Below are positions 23,250 to 33,203 of a stretch of DNA of 64,000 nt, one piece after another; position 1 is the stretch's first letter, and each line of letters begins with the position of its first letter. Both the position numbers and the translations under genes were made by a program. The notes beneath the pieces are model-generated. The model did no database searches. It was given only the letters and a program-made list of their open reading frames with translations, and was not told the DNA's origin. Source of the stretch: Solidesulfovibrio aerotolerans (GTDB taxonomy: Bacteria; Desulfobacterota; Desulfovibrionia; Desulfovibrionales; Desulfovibrionaceae); assembly GCF_009856865.1 (NCBI RefSeq), contig NZ_WVUD01000020.1, forward strand, positions 1-64,000. Direction: 5' to 3'.

Positions 23250-23379
23250 TTTGTTCCTCGCGTGTGCTGATTGCGGCCTGCGGCAGCACGCCGGCCGCCG
23301 GAGCAACGGCGGTTTCCGTTACGCACAAAGGCCGGCCATCCCGGTCCGTAGCCGACTGGATTGCCAGCCCGCGCCACAA

Positions 23380-23443
23380 ACCCCTTCAATAACTTCTCCC
23401 GCTGGGGGGTCCGGGGGGATCATCCCCCCGGCCGCCGGAGGCC
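23380..23443 (-). repeat. Dispersed hairpin repeat after livF
   Basis: On the minus strand: GCCTCCGGCGGCC, a 9-bp perfect stem closed by TGA, then GGACCCCCC. It has the same order as the copies at 6685 and 54236 and lies 57 nt past the livF stop. Confidence 0.85.
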
Positions 23444-23499
23444 TCTTCCTCTTCTATCTTCTCTCGTCCCTCTTATCTCTCTTATCACTCTTCTCGCAC

Positions 23500-24196
<697 letters not shown>

Positions 24197-24204
<8 letters not shown>

Positions 24205-24982
24205 GGTCGAGCGCCTCCTCGCCGAGGTAGGCCAGGATCACCTTGGGATCGCGGCGGATGGCCTCGGGGTTGCCCTGGGCGATGGTGACGCCGTAGTCCA
24301 GAACCCAGATATGTTCGCAGATGCCCATGACCACCTTCATGTCGTGCTCAATGAGCAGGATGGTCAGGTTGAAGTCGTCGCGGATGGTGCGCACAAAGCC
24401 CATGAGATCTTGCGACTCGTGCGGATTCATGCCGGCGGCCGGTTCGTCCAGCAGCAGGAAACCGGGGTCCGTAGCCAAAGCCCGGGCGATTTCCAGGCGG
24501 CGCTGGGCACCGTAGGCCAGGCTGTTGGCCTTATCGTCGGCCAGATCGGCCAGCCCCACCGCGTCGAGCAGTTCCAGGCAATGGCTGCGCATGGCTTTAT
24601 CTTCGCGCAGATAGGCCGGGGTAAAGAGCACGGCTTGCAGCCAGCCGGTCTTTTGGCGCAGATGGCGGCCGATCATGACGTTTTCCAGCACCGTCTCGTT
24701 GCCAAACAGCCGAATGTTTTGAAACGTGCGGGCGATGCCGGCCTTGCAGACCTTATGCGGGGCTAGCCCCGTGACCTCACGCCCCTCGTAGAGAATGCGG
24801 CCTTCGGTCGGCTTGTAAAAGCCGGTGATCATATTAAAGCAGGTGGTCTTGCCCGCGCCGTTGGGGCCGATAAGCCCGGCGATGGAGCCGCGTTTGACCG
24901 CTATGGAGAAGTCGGTCACGGCGGCCAGCCCGCCAAAGCGCATGGTCACGTCGTCCGTGGCCAGGATGATGTCGTCAGCCAT
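24197..24982 (-). CDS. livG: Branched-chain amino acid ABC transporter ATPase LivG (system 1)
   Basis: A 261-residue ATP-binding subunit. Walker A is IGPNGAGKTT near residue 37, the signature region is LAYGAQRRLEIARALATDPG, and Walker B is FLLLDEPAAGMNPHES. The LivG mark is ARTFQNIRLFGNETVLENVM after the Walker A region. The start codon shares one base with the livM stop (TAATG). It pairs with LivF. Confidence 0.93.
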
Positions 24983-26019
24983 TACGCCTTCCCCCGGGAA
25001 AAGACCCTGGCAACGGATTGCCAGCTCAGTTCGCGCATGCCCATAAGTCCCTCGCGCCGAAAGAGAATGATGATGATCAGGGCCAGGGAAAACACCACCA
25101 TCCGCATGCCCGGCACGCCCGGCAGCTCAAAGCCGAAGAGATCAACCGGATTTTCCACCACCCGCAGCCATTCGAGCAAAACGGTGATGCCGATGCCGGC
25201 CATGACCGTGCCGCTTAAAGACCCAAGGCCCCCGGCCACCACGATCATGAGGATATTAAAGGTGAGGGTGAACAGAAACATTTTGGGGTCAATGGTGGTG
25301 AGTAGACTGGCTAAAAGCGCCCCGCCGACGCCGGCGAAAAACGCGCCCACGGTAAAGGAAAGGAGCTTGTAGCGAAATACGTTGACGCCCATGGCCCGGG
25401 CTGCGGCCTCGTCGTCGCGGATGGCTTTGAGCACATTGCCGGTGTTGCTCTGCAGCAGACGCACGATGACGTAGAGGGTGACCAGACACCAGCCGAAGTT
25501 CCACCACAGGTTGGCATAGTCCGGGATCCCTTTAAAGCCCAGCGCCCCGTTGGTCAGGCGCGGGAAGTTGTTGGCCAGCACGCGCACGATTTCGGCAAAC
25601 CCAAGGGTGGCGATGCCAAGATAGTCATCACCCAGGCGCAGCAGCGGATAGCCGACGATGATGCCGGCCAGGGCCGCGGCCAGCCCGCCGGCAATGACGG
25701 CCGCCAGGAACGGGGCCTGGGCGTTTTGCACCCAGTCATAAGCCGGCTCCAGAATAAACAGCATGTCTTTTTGGTCCGGGGTCATGATGAGGATGGAGCA
25801 GACATAGGCTCCGATGGCCATGAATCCGGCGTGGCCGAGGCTGAAAAGGCCGGTGAAGCCGTAGATAAGGTTCAGCGACAGGGCCAGAATAATATTGATG
25901 GCGATGAGGTTTAGAATCTGAATCTTGTAGCCGTCAAAGGTATCCTTGGCCAGCCACAGAAACAGCCCGGCAGCGATCATGGCCAGACAATTAAACAGTA
26001 TAATTTGCCCGCGTCGCAT
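24982..26019 (-). CDS. livM: Branched-chain amino acid ABC permease LivM (system 1)
   Basis: A 345-residue permease with about nine helices. The family pattern is LSLNLIYGFTGLFSLGHAGFM near residue 48 and the EAA-like loop GMGVNVFRYKLLSFTVGAFFAGVGGAL near 210. It forms the pore with LivH. Start ATG overlaps the livH stop by one base (TGATG), so both are translated as a unit. Confidence 0.92.
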   Translation of the reverse strand: MRRGQIILFNCLAMIAAGLFLWLAKDTFDGYKIQILNLIAINIILALSLNLIYGFTGLFSLGHAGFMAIGAYVCSILIMTPDQKDMLFILEPAYDWVQNAQAPFLAAVIAGGLAAALAGIIVGYPLLRLGDDYLGIATLGFAEIVRVLANNFPRLTNGALGFKGIPDYANLWWNFGWCLVTLYVIVRLLQSNTGNVLKAIRDDEAAARAMGVNVFRYKLLSFTVGAFFAGVGGALLASLLTTIDPKMFLFTLTFNILMIVVAGGLGSLSGTVMAGIGITVLLEWLRVVENPVDLFGFELPGVPGMRMVVFSLALIIIILFRREGLMGMRELSWQSVARVFSRGKA

Positions 26020-26912
26020 CAGACTTTATCCTCCAGACGTTCGCCCATAAGGCCGGTCGGCTTGAACATCAGGACCATGATGAGCAGCACAAAGGCAAAG
26101 GCGTCCCGGTAGCCGGCCAGATCGGGAAAAAAGGCCACGGTCATGATCTCGATGAATCCCAGGGCCAGCCCGCCGATGACCGCGCCCGGGATGGAGCCGA
26201 TGCCGCCGAACACGGCCGCGATAAAGGCCTTAAAGCCCGGGATGGTGCCCATCATGGGCTGGAGCTGCGGATAGCGCAAGGCCCACATGATGCCGCTGGC
26301 GGCGGCCAGGGCTGTGCCGATGCCAAAGGTCAGGGCGATGATGCGGTTGACCGGCACGCCCATCAAATAGCTCGTCTCGATGTCCTTGCTGATGGCCCGC
26401 ATGCCAAGGCCGGCCTTGGTGCGGTAGACGATCCACAGGAGAACAAGCATGAACAGCAAGGAGAGAAACGGCACGAAAAGGGTCAGCGGCAAAATGCGCA
26501 CGCCGTGGGTGATGATGGGGTCTTCGAGCCACTGGGGCCGGTAGACCTCGCGGGGGATGGCCTGGAAAAAGACGATGGCCACGTTTTGCAGGAAAAAGGA
26601 CACGCCGATGGAGCTAATAAGCGCCGAAATGCGGGGGGCGTCGCGCAGGGGCCGGTAGGCCACCTGATCGACCAAAACGCCCAGGCTCGCCGTGACGGCA
26701 ATGGCCAGGGCCATGGCCACGGGCCAGGGCAGTTGGCCAAGGGTTATGCCCCAGAAAACGAAATACGCCCCGAGCATGAACATTTCGCTGTGGGCGAAAT
26801 TGATCAGGCGCAGGATGCCATAGACCATCGTGTAGCCGATGGCGACCAGGGCATAGAGACTGCCCAAGGTCAGGCTGTTAAGCATATGTTGGATGAACAT
26901 TGCCGAGTTCAT
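26019..26912 (-). CDS. livH: Branched-chain amino acid ABC permease LivH (system 1)
   Basis: A 297-residue permease. LGSLYALVAIGYTMVYGILRLINFAHSEMFMLGAY near the N terminus is the LivH signature; the loop GVPVNRIIALTFGIGTALAAASG is the coupling region. Start ATG at 26912 is supported by AAGGA 9 nt upstream, whereas a start at 26984 would add a charged stretch not found in the family. It is separated from the binding-protein gene by about 100 nt with a hairpin. Confidence 0.92.
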   Translation of the reverse strand: MNSAMFIQHMLNSLTLGSLYALVAIGYTMVYGILRLINFAHSEMFMLGAYFVFWGITLGQLPWPVAMALAIAVTASLGVLVDQVAYRPLRDAPRISALISSIGVSFFLQNVAIVFFQAIPREVYRPQWLEDPIITHGVRILPLTLFVPFLSLLFMLVLLWIVYRTKAGLGMRAISKDIETSYLMGVPVNRIIALTFGIGTALAAASGIMWALRYPQLQPMMGTIPGFKAFIAAVFGGIGSIPGAVIGGLALGFIEIMTVAFFPDLAGYRDAFAFVLLIMVLMFKPTGLMGERLEDKV

Positions 26913-26960
26913 GCGGGAATCCTTGCTTGCGTCTTGGCCGCCGGCCGTCCGGGCGGTGCG

Positions 26961-26993
26961 AGGGACGAGAGGCCGTATCGGCACCCCGTCCCT
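26961..26993 (-). other. Hairpin between binding-protein and permease genes
   Basis: A 7-bp stem (26961-26967 with 26987-26993) encloses a second short GCCG/CGGC stem. Such hairpins often stabilise the abundant binding-protein message or limit read-through into the permease genes. No T-run is seen. Confidence 0.4.
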
Positions 26994-27014
26994 GCGCTAT
27001 TAACGATCTACGGT

Positions 27015-28148
27015 TTAGAGGTCAGGGGTGATCTCGCCTTCGTAGACCTTCTTGCCGTCCTTGATGATGACCAGACCGACGGGCTTTTCGGCGTCGTGGG
27101 TCTCGTTGATGGACGTGGCTCCGGTAACACCCTGGAAGCCCTTGGTGGCGGCCAGCGCCTTGGCAATGGACTCGGGATCGGCCTTGCCGGCGCGGGTGAT
27201 GGCGTCGAGGATGATCATGTAGGCGTCATAGCCAAGCGCTGCGTTCACGTTGGGCTCTTTGCCCGGGTACTGCTTCATCCAACCTTCGGTGAACTTCTTG
27301 GCCATGGGGGTCATGTTCTTCATGGACGGATCGTAGGGGAAGGTGGTGTGGACGAAGCCTTCCACAGCGGAACCACCGATGTCGGTGATCTTGGGGTTGT
27401 CCATGGCGTCGCCGCCCATGATCTTAAAGGTGGCGCCCAGCTCCTTGGCCTGCTTCATGATGATGGCACCCTCGGCAAAGTAGGAGGGGATGAACAGGAC
27501 ATCGGGCTTTTCGGAGATGATCTTGGTCAACTGGGCGGTGAAGTCCTGGTCGCCGGACTGGTAGTTGAGCGTGGAGACGACCTGTCCGCCGAGCTTGGTG
27601 AAAGACTTGTTGAAGTACTTCGACAGGCCGACGGAATAGTCGTTGGCCACGTCAACCAGCATGGCGGCCTTTTTCAGGCCCAGGGTCTTGAAAGCATAGG
27701 TGGCCGCGCCAGCGCCCTGGTAGGGGTCGATAAAGCACACGCGGAAGATGTACTTCTTGCCCTGGGTGACCAGCGGGTTGGTGCAGCTGGTGCCGACCTG
27801 GGGGATGCCGGCCTTTTCCGAGACTTCGCCACCGGCCATGGCCAGGGAGGAGCCGTAGGTGCCGATGATGGCCTGGACTTTTTCTTTCTCGATCAGGCGT
27901 TTGACGGCGTTGGCCGACTCGACCTTATCGGATTTGTTGTCCACGACAAACAGTTCGACCTTTTTGCCAAGCACGGTCGGATTCTCTTTGGCGGCCAACT
28001 GCACGCCTTCCAGTTCCAACTGGCCGCCGAAGGCGTTCTGGCCGGTCAGCGGCAGGAACACGCCGATTTTGATGGTTTCTTCGGCGCTAAAGGCCGTGTT
28101 GGCAAAGGCGAAAACCAGGGCCAGGCACAAAAGCATCATTTTGCGCAT
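27015..28148 (-). CDS. Branched-chain amino acid binding protein (LivJ/LivK-like, system 1)
   Basis: A 377-residue periplasmic solute-binding protein of the Peripla_BP_6 family. A signal peptide covers the first 21 residues (AFANTAFSA). IKIGVFLPLTGQNAFGGQLELEGVQLA, then VQAIIGTYGSSLAMAGGEVSEKAGIPQVGTSCTNP, are the ligand-site segments. It heads the first liv operon, in the same orientation as an IclR regulator gene 54 nt upstream. The ligand may be leucine, isoleucine, valine or another small molecule; family membership alone does not decide. Confidence 0.9.
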   Translation of the reverse strand: MRKMMLLCLALVFAFANTAFSAEETIKIGVFLPLTGQNAFGGQLELEGVQLAAKENPTVLGKKVELFVVDNKSDKVESANAVKRLIEKEKVQAIIGTYGSSLAMAGGEVSEKAGIPQVGTSCTNPLVTQGKKYIFRVCFIDPYQGAGAATYAFKTLGLKKAAMLVDVANDYSVGLSKYFNKSFTKLGGQVVSTLNYQSGDQDFTAQLTKIISEKPDVLFIPSYFAEGAIIMKQAKELGATFKIMGGDAMDNPKITDIGGSAVEGFVHTTFPYDPSMKNMTPMAKKFTEGWMKQYPGKEPNVNAALGYDAYMIILDAITRAGKADPESIAKALAATKGFQGVTGATSINETHDAEKPVGLVIIKDGKKVYEGEITPDL

Positions 28149-28202
28149 GAGGATTCCTCCACGTTTACATGTTACCGCCGGGGTCTCGGGCCGCTGCGGC
28201 GC

Positions 28203-28970
28203 TTACAGTGAAACAACAGCCGATATCTTCTTGGCCAACTCCACCAGATAGCCGGCGAAGAGGCGTTCGAACTCCTGCATGGAATAGGTGGCGGTGGACG
28301 AGTCAAAGCTCACCGCGCCGACCACGGCTCCGGTGCGCAGGGAAAAAAGCGGCGCGCCGATGGCTATAAGCCCCGGCAGGGATTCTTCGTTATTGCGGGC
28401 ATAGCCCAGTTCGCGCACTTGCCCCAGTTCGGCTTCCAGGACGGCCGTATCGGTGATGGTGCGGTCGGTCTTGGCGACCAGCTCCAGGCGGGCCATGAGT
28501 TCGGCCAAGGCGCGCGGCTCGATAAAGGCCATGGCAGCTTTGCCGGCGGCCAGATAGTGCAGGGCCGAGGCGTAGCTAAACGAACGGAAGGCATGGGTGT
28601 CGACGGAATCGCGGCGATAGATCAGATAGATGGCGTCGTTGGCCAGGATGCCGACGTCGATATGCAGGCCATGGCGGGCGGCGGCTTCGTCAACCAGCGG
28701 TCGCAGCAGGCGCACCAGTTCGCTTTGTTCGATCATGGACTGGGCCAGGGCCAGTGTTCGCACGCCCAGGCGGTAGAGGCCCGAGCGGGGGTCGCGGGCC
28801 AGATAGCCCTGTTCGCAGTAGGTGGTGACGTAGCGGTGGGCGGAGGTTTTGCTGATGCCCACCCGGGCGGCGATTTCGCTTAGGGTAAAGCCGGCGTCCT
28901 CGATGCCGAACAGATCGAGGATGAGCAGCCCTTTGGCCAGTGATTCGGAGATATTGGCCTTTCCTGACAC
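28203..28970 (-). CDS. IclR family transcriptional regulator
   Basis: A 255-residue regulator. An N-terminal winged helix (FTLSEIAARVGISKTSAHRYVTTY near residue 30) is followed by an IclR effector domain (FRSFSYASALHYLAAGKAAMAF, ARNNEESLPGLIAIGAPLF). The start is taken as GTG at 28970, with GGAG 8 nt upstream; a start at 29066 would add a 32-residue tail unusual for the family. It lies upstream of and co-oriented with the first liv operon, which it may control, perhaps together with itself. Confidence 0.87.
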   Translation of the reverse strand: MSGKANISESLAKGLLILDLFGIEDAGFTLSEIAARVGISKTSAHRYVTTYCEQGYLARDPRSGLYRLGVRTLALAQSMIEQSELVRLLRPLVDEAAARHGLHIDVGILANDAIYLIYRRDSVDTHAFRSFSYASALHYLAAGKAAMAFIEPRALAELMARLELVAKTDRTITDTAVLEAELGQVRELGYARNNEESLPGLIAIGAPLFSLRTGAVVGAVSFDSSTATYSMQEFERLFAGYLVELAKKISAVVSL

Positions 28971-29000
28971 GAAATCGGCTCCGATTGCTAAAAATGTGAA

Positions 29001-29028
29001 CCGCCGTTCCGACTGGCGGAACAGGCGG
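29001..29028. promoter_or_regulatory. Inverted repeat upstream of the IclR gene
   Basis: GTTCC-N7-GGAAC at 29006-29022 sits within a wider imperfect dyad, CCGCC on one side and GGCGG on the other. Its position 30-60 nt before the IclR start suits autoregulation. Confidence 0.45.
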
Positions 29029-29302
29029 ACCGAAAGTGTGATACCCGGAGTCGCGGCGGCTGTCAAAGGTTACAGGGAGGTTTCGGAGACGTTTGGGAAA
29101 AAGGTCACAATTATGGCGATTGTTCGGGGCGGGGGTGGGGGGTAGCCGTGAAGTCTCTTTGCGCTGGACAAAGGCAATGTTTTGTGATTTTTTTAACTTT
29201 ATGGCAGACTGCCATGCTCAAAAGGACGAATTTCGCGTCCGATGATTGGCTGCTCGACGGGACTGACTCTTGTGAACTTCAACATGATCAGGAGGTAAGG
29301 AG

Positions 29303-29560
29303 ATGAGGATCTTTCTGCTTGCGATTTCGTTGATGCTGCTCAGTGTTAGTGCCTTTGCTGCCGATGAAGCTGCTGACACCGCGAACAGGGCTTCGTTTGA
29401 AAAAGAGTGTGCGGCGCTGATTGCTCCGGGCGGACCTTGCGCCGACGTGCAAAAAGGCGGGGGCGGCCGGCGGGGATGCGTGGCCAAGCCAGAAAACATA
29501 GAGAAAGCCACCCCGGCATGCAAAAAGGCTATTGAGGAATGGAAGGCGCTGCCGAAATAG
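29303..29560 (+). CDS. Small secreted cysteine-containing protein
   Basis: An 85-residue protein with a clear signal peptide (MRIFLLAISLMLLSVSAFA, cleavage before ADEAAD). The mature part of about 65 residues has four Cys (CAAL, GGPCAD, RRGCVA, TPACKK), likely two disulfides, and a glycine-rich centre. The ribosome site AGGAGGTAAGGAG directly precedes the ATG. I do not recognise the family. Its spacing ECAALIAPGGPCADVQKG resembles other small periplasmic proteins of this lineage, but no function is implied. Upstream is a short palindrome ATGGCA-GAC-TGCCAT at 29201-29215. Confidence 0.72.
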   Translation: MRIFLLAISLMLLSVSAFAADEAADTANRASFEKECAALIAPGGPCADVQKGGGGRRGCVAKPENIEKATPACKKAIEEWKALPK

Positions 29561-29606
29561 TTTGACGGCTGTTGCGTCACTTGACTAAATAGCGTGCAGG
29601 CTGTGT

Positions 29607-29638
29607 CACGCTACGGAAGTCTCTGCTTTCGTAGCGTG
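29607..29638 (+). terminator. Hairpin after the small secreted protein gene
   Basis: CACGCTACG at 29607-29615 pairs with CGTAGCGTG at 29630-29638, 47 nt past the stop. No T-run follows, so it may be a processing or stability hairpin; a better terminator follows at 29753. Confidence 0.5.
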
Positions 29639-29752
29639 GCGCAGACCATCAAGCGCCACGCCGGTTTCCTTTGCAGGCATCGTTGCAACAACTGCTGCCG
29701 CGTGGAAAAATCCTGGCTTCTACACCAAGTATAAAACACATGGCTATCTCTT

Positions 29753-29788
29753 GCCCCCTACCCGGTTCTCGCCGGATAGGGGGCTTTC
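29753..29788 (+). terminator. Terminator between convergent small gene and second liv operon
   Basis: Stem GCCCCCTA-c-CCGG with CCGG-a-TAGGGGGC (29753-29784, one mismatch, 6-nt loop), followed by TTTCCCTTT on the plus strand. It stops transcription toward the convergent livF. Confidence 0.8.
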
Positions 29789-29808
29789 CCTTTCAAATCG
29801 AAAATGCG

Positions 29809-30516
29809 TCAGCCCAAATACGCCTTCGTCACCCGCTCATCCGCCGCCAATTCCGCCGACGGCCCCTCCAGGACGATGCCGCCGGACTCCACCACGTAGG
29901 TGCGCGCCGCCACCCGCATGGCCAGACGGGCGTTTTGCTCGACGAGTAATATCGTCGTGCCCATGGCCCCCAGGCCGGCGATGATCTCAAAGATTTCCGA
30001 GACGAGAATCGGGGCCAGCCCAAGGCTCGGTTCGTCCAGGAGCAGCAGGCGCGGCCGGCTCATGAGCGCCCGGGCGATGGCCAGCATCTGCTGCTCGCCG
30101 CCGGAAAGGGTGCCGGCCGACTGCTTGCGCCGCTCGGAGAGGCGCGGGAAAAGCTCGAACATGCGCTCCATGTCCTTGGCAATCGCCGCCCGGTCGTTGC
30201 GAACGTAAGCCCCAAGCTCCAGATTATCGCCAACGCTCTGGCGGGCCAGCACTTGCCGCCCCTCCGGGGAATGGGCCATGCCCAGGCGCACGAGCACTTC
30301 GGGCGGCAAGCCGGTCACGTCGCGGCCGTCAAAGCGCAGCACCCCGGCGCGGGGGGTGACCAGCTTGGACACGGCGCGCAAAATGGACGTCTTGCCAGCA
30401 CCATTGGCACCAATGAGCGTGACAATCTCGCCGGCCGCAACCGACAGGGACACGTCGCGCACGGCGGAAACGGCACCGTAATTGACGCACAGGCCCTCAA
30501 CTTCAAGCAGCGCCAT
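29809..30516 (-). CDS. livF: Branched-chain amino acid ABC transporter ATPase LivF (system 2)
   Basis: A 235-residue ATPase. Walker A is LIGANGAGKTSILRA, the signature is TLSGGEQQMLAIARALM, and Walker B is LLLLDEPSLGLAP. Start ATG at 30516 follows GGAGGGG, which itself lies in the extended frame. It overlaps the end of livG by 14 nt and closes the second liv operon. It is clearly a paralogue, not a copy, of the LivF at 23500. Confidence 0.92.
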   Translation of the reverse strand: MALLEVEGLCVNYGAVSAVRDVSLSVAAGEIVTLIGANGAGKTSILRAVSKLVTPRAGVLRFDGRDVTGLPPEVLVRLGMAHSPEGRQVLARQSVGDNLELGAYVRNDRAAIAKDMERMFELFPRLSERRKQSAGTLSGGEQQMLAIARALMSRPRLLLLDEPSLGLAPILVSEIFEIIAGLGAMGTTILLVEQNARLAMRVAARTYVVESGGIVLEGPSAELAADERVTKAYLG

Positions 30517-31282
30517 GGGTGTCCCCTCCAAGATAGGCTTCGATGACGGCCGGGTCGCGCTGCACCGCTTCGGGCGTGCCCATGGCGATCATCTGGCCGA
30601 AGCTGAGCACCATCACCCGGTCGCACAGACCCATGACCATGGGGACGTTGTGTTCGATCAAAAGGACGGTCAAATCAAAACGCTCTTTGATGTCGCGGAT
30701 AAAATCGGCCAGCCCGAGCTTTTCGGAAGGATTGAGCCCGGCAGCCGGTTCGTCGAGCAGCAAAAGCTTTGGGGAAAGAGCCAAGGCCCGGGCAATCTCC
30801 AACCGCCGGCGGTCGCCGTAGGGCAGCGAGGCGGCCAGATGCTCGACCCGGTCGGCAAGCCCGACCAGGCGCAGCAATTCGTAGGCGCGCTCGGTATTGT
30901 CCCGATCCTCGCGGCGGCTGGCCGGGGTGCCCAGGATGCCGCCCAAAAGGCCGGTGCGGGCATGGACCCGGCCGGCCACGCGCACGTTGTCCATAAGCGT
31001 CAGGCCGCCAAAGAGCCGGATGTTTTGGAACGTACGCGCCAACCCCAACGAGGCGATGGCCTCAGGTTTGGCGCTGGTGATGTCGTGGCCGTCAAAGATC
31101 ACGGTGCCGGTGTCGGCCCGGGTCATGCCGGTGAGCAGATTGAAAAAAGTGGTCTTGCCGGCACCGTTGGGACCAATAAGGCCCATGATCTCGCCCGGGA
31201 GCACCGCCAGGGAGACATCGCACACAGCCATAAGACCGCCGAAGCTGCGGCGCAGATCGGAAGCCTTTAAAAGCGCGCTCAT
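30503..31282 (-). CDS. livG: Branched-chain amino acid ABC transporter ATPase LivG (system 2)
   Basis: A 259-residue ATPase. Walker A is LIGPNGAGKTTFFNLL near residue 38, LGLARTFQNIRLFGGLTLMD is the LivG mark, and SLPYGDRRRLEIARALALSP and LLLLDEPAAGLNPSE complete the site. Start at 31282 overlaps the livM stop by 4 nt (ATGA); a longer frame to 31363 is only overlap with livM. Confidence 0.92.
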   Translation of the reverse strand: MSALLKASDLRRSFGGLMAVCDVSLAVLPGEIMGLIGPNGAGKTTFFNLLTGMTRADTGTVIFDGHDITSAKPEAIASLGLARTFQNIRLFGGLTLMDNVRVAGRVHARTGLLGGILGTPASRREDRDNTERAYELLRLVGLADRVEHLAASLPYGDRRRLEIARALALSPKLLLLDEPAAGLNPSEKLGLADFIRDIKERFDLTVLLIEHNVPMVMGLCDRVMVLSFGQMIAMGTPEAVQRDPAVIEAYLGGDTHGAA

Positions 31283-32181
31283 GCCACCCCTCCCCGGCCG
31301 GCGGCCAGCCGGGTGCGCAACGCGGCCAGACCGCCCATAAGGCCCTGGGGCAGATAGACGCACACGGCGACCAGCACCACGCCGTTTAAAATCATGCGCG
31401 AATCCTTGAGCGGCCGCAGCACCTCAGGCAGGCTGACCAGCAGGGCCGCACCGAAAAGCGGTCCCCAGAGCGAACGCGAACCGCCGATGAGCACATAGGC
31501 CAGACAGGTAACCGAAGCGTCGAAGGTGCCCTGCCGGGCGTTCCAGGTATTTAAAAACGGCGCAGACATGGCCCCGGTGACAGCGGCCAGGGCGCAGCCC
31601 AGGACAAAGGCCGTGACCTTGTTGGCCGTGGTGCGAACACCCATGGCCCCGGCCGCCAGTTCGTCCTCGCGCACGGCGAAAAAGGCCAGTCCCCGGCCGA
31701 TGGCGGTGATGCGATAGACAACGAACATGGCCAGCGCAAACAGCGGCCCGAAAAACCAGATGTAGTCCAGGCGCGATTCAAAGGCCTGCGGGATGCCGAA
31801 AATGCCCACCGCGCCGCCGGCCACGGGCATGTTGAGCACAGCCACGTTGACCACCTGGACAAAGGCGATGGTGGCCAGGGCCAGATAGATGCCGCGCAGG
31901 CGCAAGGCCGGATAGCCGACGGCGATGCCCAGCACCACGCCAAGGATCAAGGCGAACAGCCATTCCAGCGGGAACATGAAGAACCCCAGGGCCGCGCGCC
32001 AGGGGGCGAAGTACGGATGCGTGCCCATAATGGCGGCCACATAGCCGCCAAGGGAATAAAACCCGATGCTGGCCAGGGAGAGCTGGCCGGCCATGAGCGG
32101 GAAATAGATGCTGAGCCCCAAAAGTGCCTGCTGCACGATGGTGACGATGAGGAAGCCGTAGTTTTCAAAAAAGCCGGACAT
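31279..32181 (-). CDS. livM: Branched-chain amino acid ABC permease LivM (system 2)
   Basis: A 300-residue permease with about eight helices. FPLMAGQLSLASIGFYSLGGYVA is the N-terminal family pattern; GVRTTANKVTAFVLGCALAAVTGAM is the loop that meets the ATPases. MSGFFENYGF is taken as the start, one nucleotide past livH. Confidence 0.9.
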   Translation of the reverse strand: MSGFFENYGFLIVTIVQQALLGLSIYFPLMAGQLSLASIGFYSLGGYVAAIMGTHPYFAPWRAALGFFMFPLEWLFALILGVVLGIAVGYPALRLRGIYLALATIAFVQVVNVAVLNMPVAGGAVGIFGIPQAFESRLDYIWFFGPLFALAMFVVYRITAIGRGLAFFAVREDELAAGAMGVRTTANKVTAFVLGCALAAVTGAMSAPFLNTWNARQGTFDASVTCLAYVLIGGSRSLWGPLFGAALLVSLPEVLRPLKDSRMILNGVVLVAVCVYLPQGLMGGLAALRTRLAAGRGGVA

Positions 32182-32182
32182 A

Positions 32183-33133
32183 TTAAACCTTCTGCTCCAG
32201 TCGGCCGCCGAGCAGGCCCTGGGGACGCACCAGCAAAATGGCAAACAGCAGGACAAAAGCCACGGCTTCCTTATACGAGCTCATATCCGGCGGCAAAAAA
32301 GCCTCGCCAAGCCCGATGACCAGCCCGCCAAGCACAGCCCCGGGGATGCTGCCAAGGCCGCCAAGGACAATAACGGCCAGACCTTTTAAGCCGTAGGACA
32401 CGCCGAAATACGGCCCGGCAATGCCAAAGGACACGCCGATGAGCGTGCCGGACAGGCCGCCGAGCAGGCCCGAAATGAAAAACGTGCCGAGAATGAAGCG
32501 GTTGACGCTGATGCCTAGCAAGCTGGCCGTATCGGCGTTTTCGGCCGTGGCCCGCAAGGCCTTGCCACCCCGGGTGCGCCCGATAAACCACCCCAGGCCA
32601 GCCAGCATGACCATACTGGCCGCAAACAAGATGATCTGGATGGTGCGCACGGCCACGGGCTTACCGCCAACCGAGAAAATGACGGCCATGGGCAGATCGC
32701 CGAAGATGTCGGAGGGGAAGGAATAGATCTCCGCGCCAACGAGATATTGGATCAGATTGACGACAATAAGGGCCACGCCGAGGCTGCTGACCAGGGCCAG
32801 CAGCGGATCAGCCCCGCGCCGGCGCAGCGGCTTAAAGGCCAGCCGCTCAACAGCCATGCCGGCCAGGCCCGAAAGCAGCGCCCCGACAAGCAGTGCCGCC
32901 GGAAAGGGCAGGGTCAGCGGCAGGCTGAGGTCAGACAGCAGACCGTTGATGCCAAAGCGCCCCACGGCCAGGGCGTAAGTGAGATACGCCCCCAGCGTAA
33001 AAACCGCGCCATGGGCGAAATTGATGATGCCGAGGATGGAAAAGACCAGGGTGTAGCCCAGGGCAAAAACGGCATAGACCGAACCGATGCTTAAGCCGTT
33101 GAGCAGGCTTTGGAGGAGCCAGGCAAAATCCAT
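32183..33133 (-). CDS. livH: Branched-chain amino acid ABC permease LivH (system 2)
   Basis: A 316-residue permease. LSIGSVYAVFALGYTLVFS with IINFAHGAVFTLGAY identifies LivH, and GISVNRFILGTFFISGLLGGLSG is the coupling loop. It follows the binding-protein gene by about 70 nt. Confidence 0.92.
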   Translation of the reverse strand: MDFAWLLQSLLNGLSIGSVYAVFALGYTLVFSILGIINFAHGAVFTLGAYLTYALAVGRFGINGLLSDLSLPLTLPFPAALLVGALLSGLAGMAVERLAFKPLRRRGADPLLALVSSLGVALIVVNLIQYLVGAEIYSFPSDIFGDLPMAVIFSVGGKPVAVRTIQIILFAASMVMLAGLGWFIGRTRGGKALRATAENADTASLLGISVNRFILGTFFISGLLGGLSGTLIGVSFGIAGPYFGVSYGLKGLAVIVLGGLGSIPGAVLGGLVIGLGEAFLPPDMSSYKEAVAFVLLFAILLVRPQGLLGGRLEQKV

Positions 33134-33203
33134 GGGAACTGCTTTTTTTGGGCGACCGGGAACGGCAGAGCACCGTCCCCGGCCGACGTCGGGATCGGGC
33201 GGT

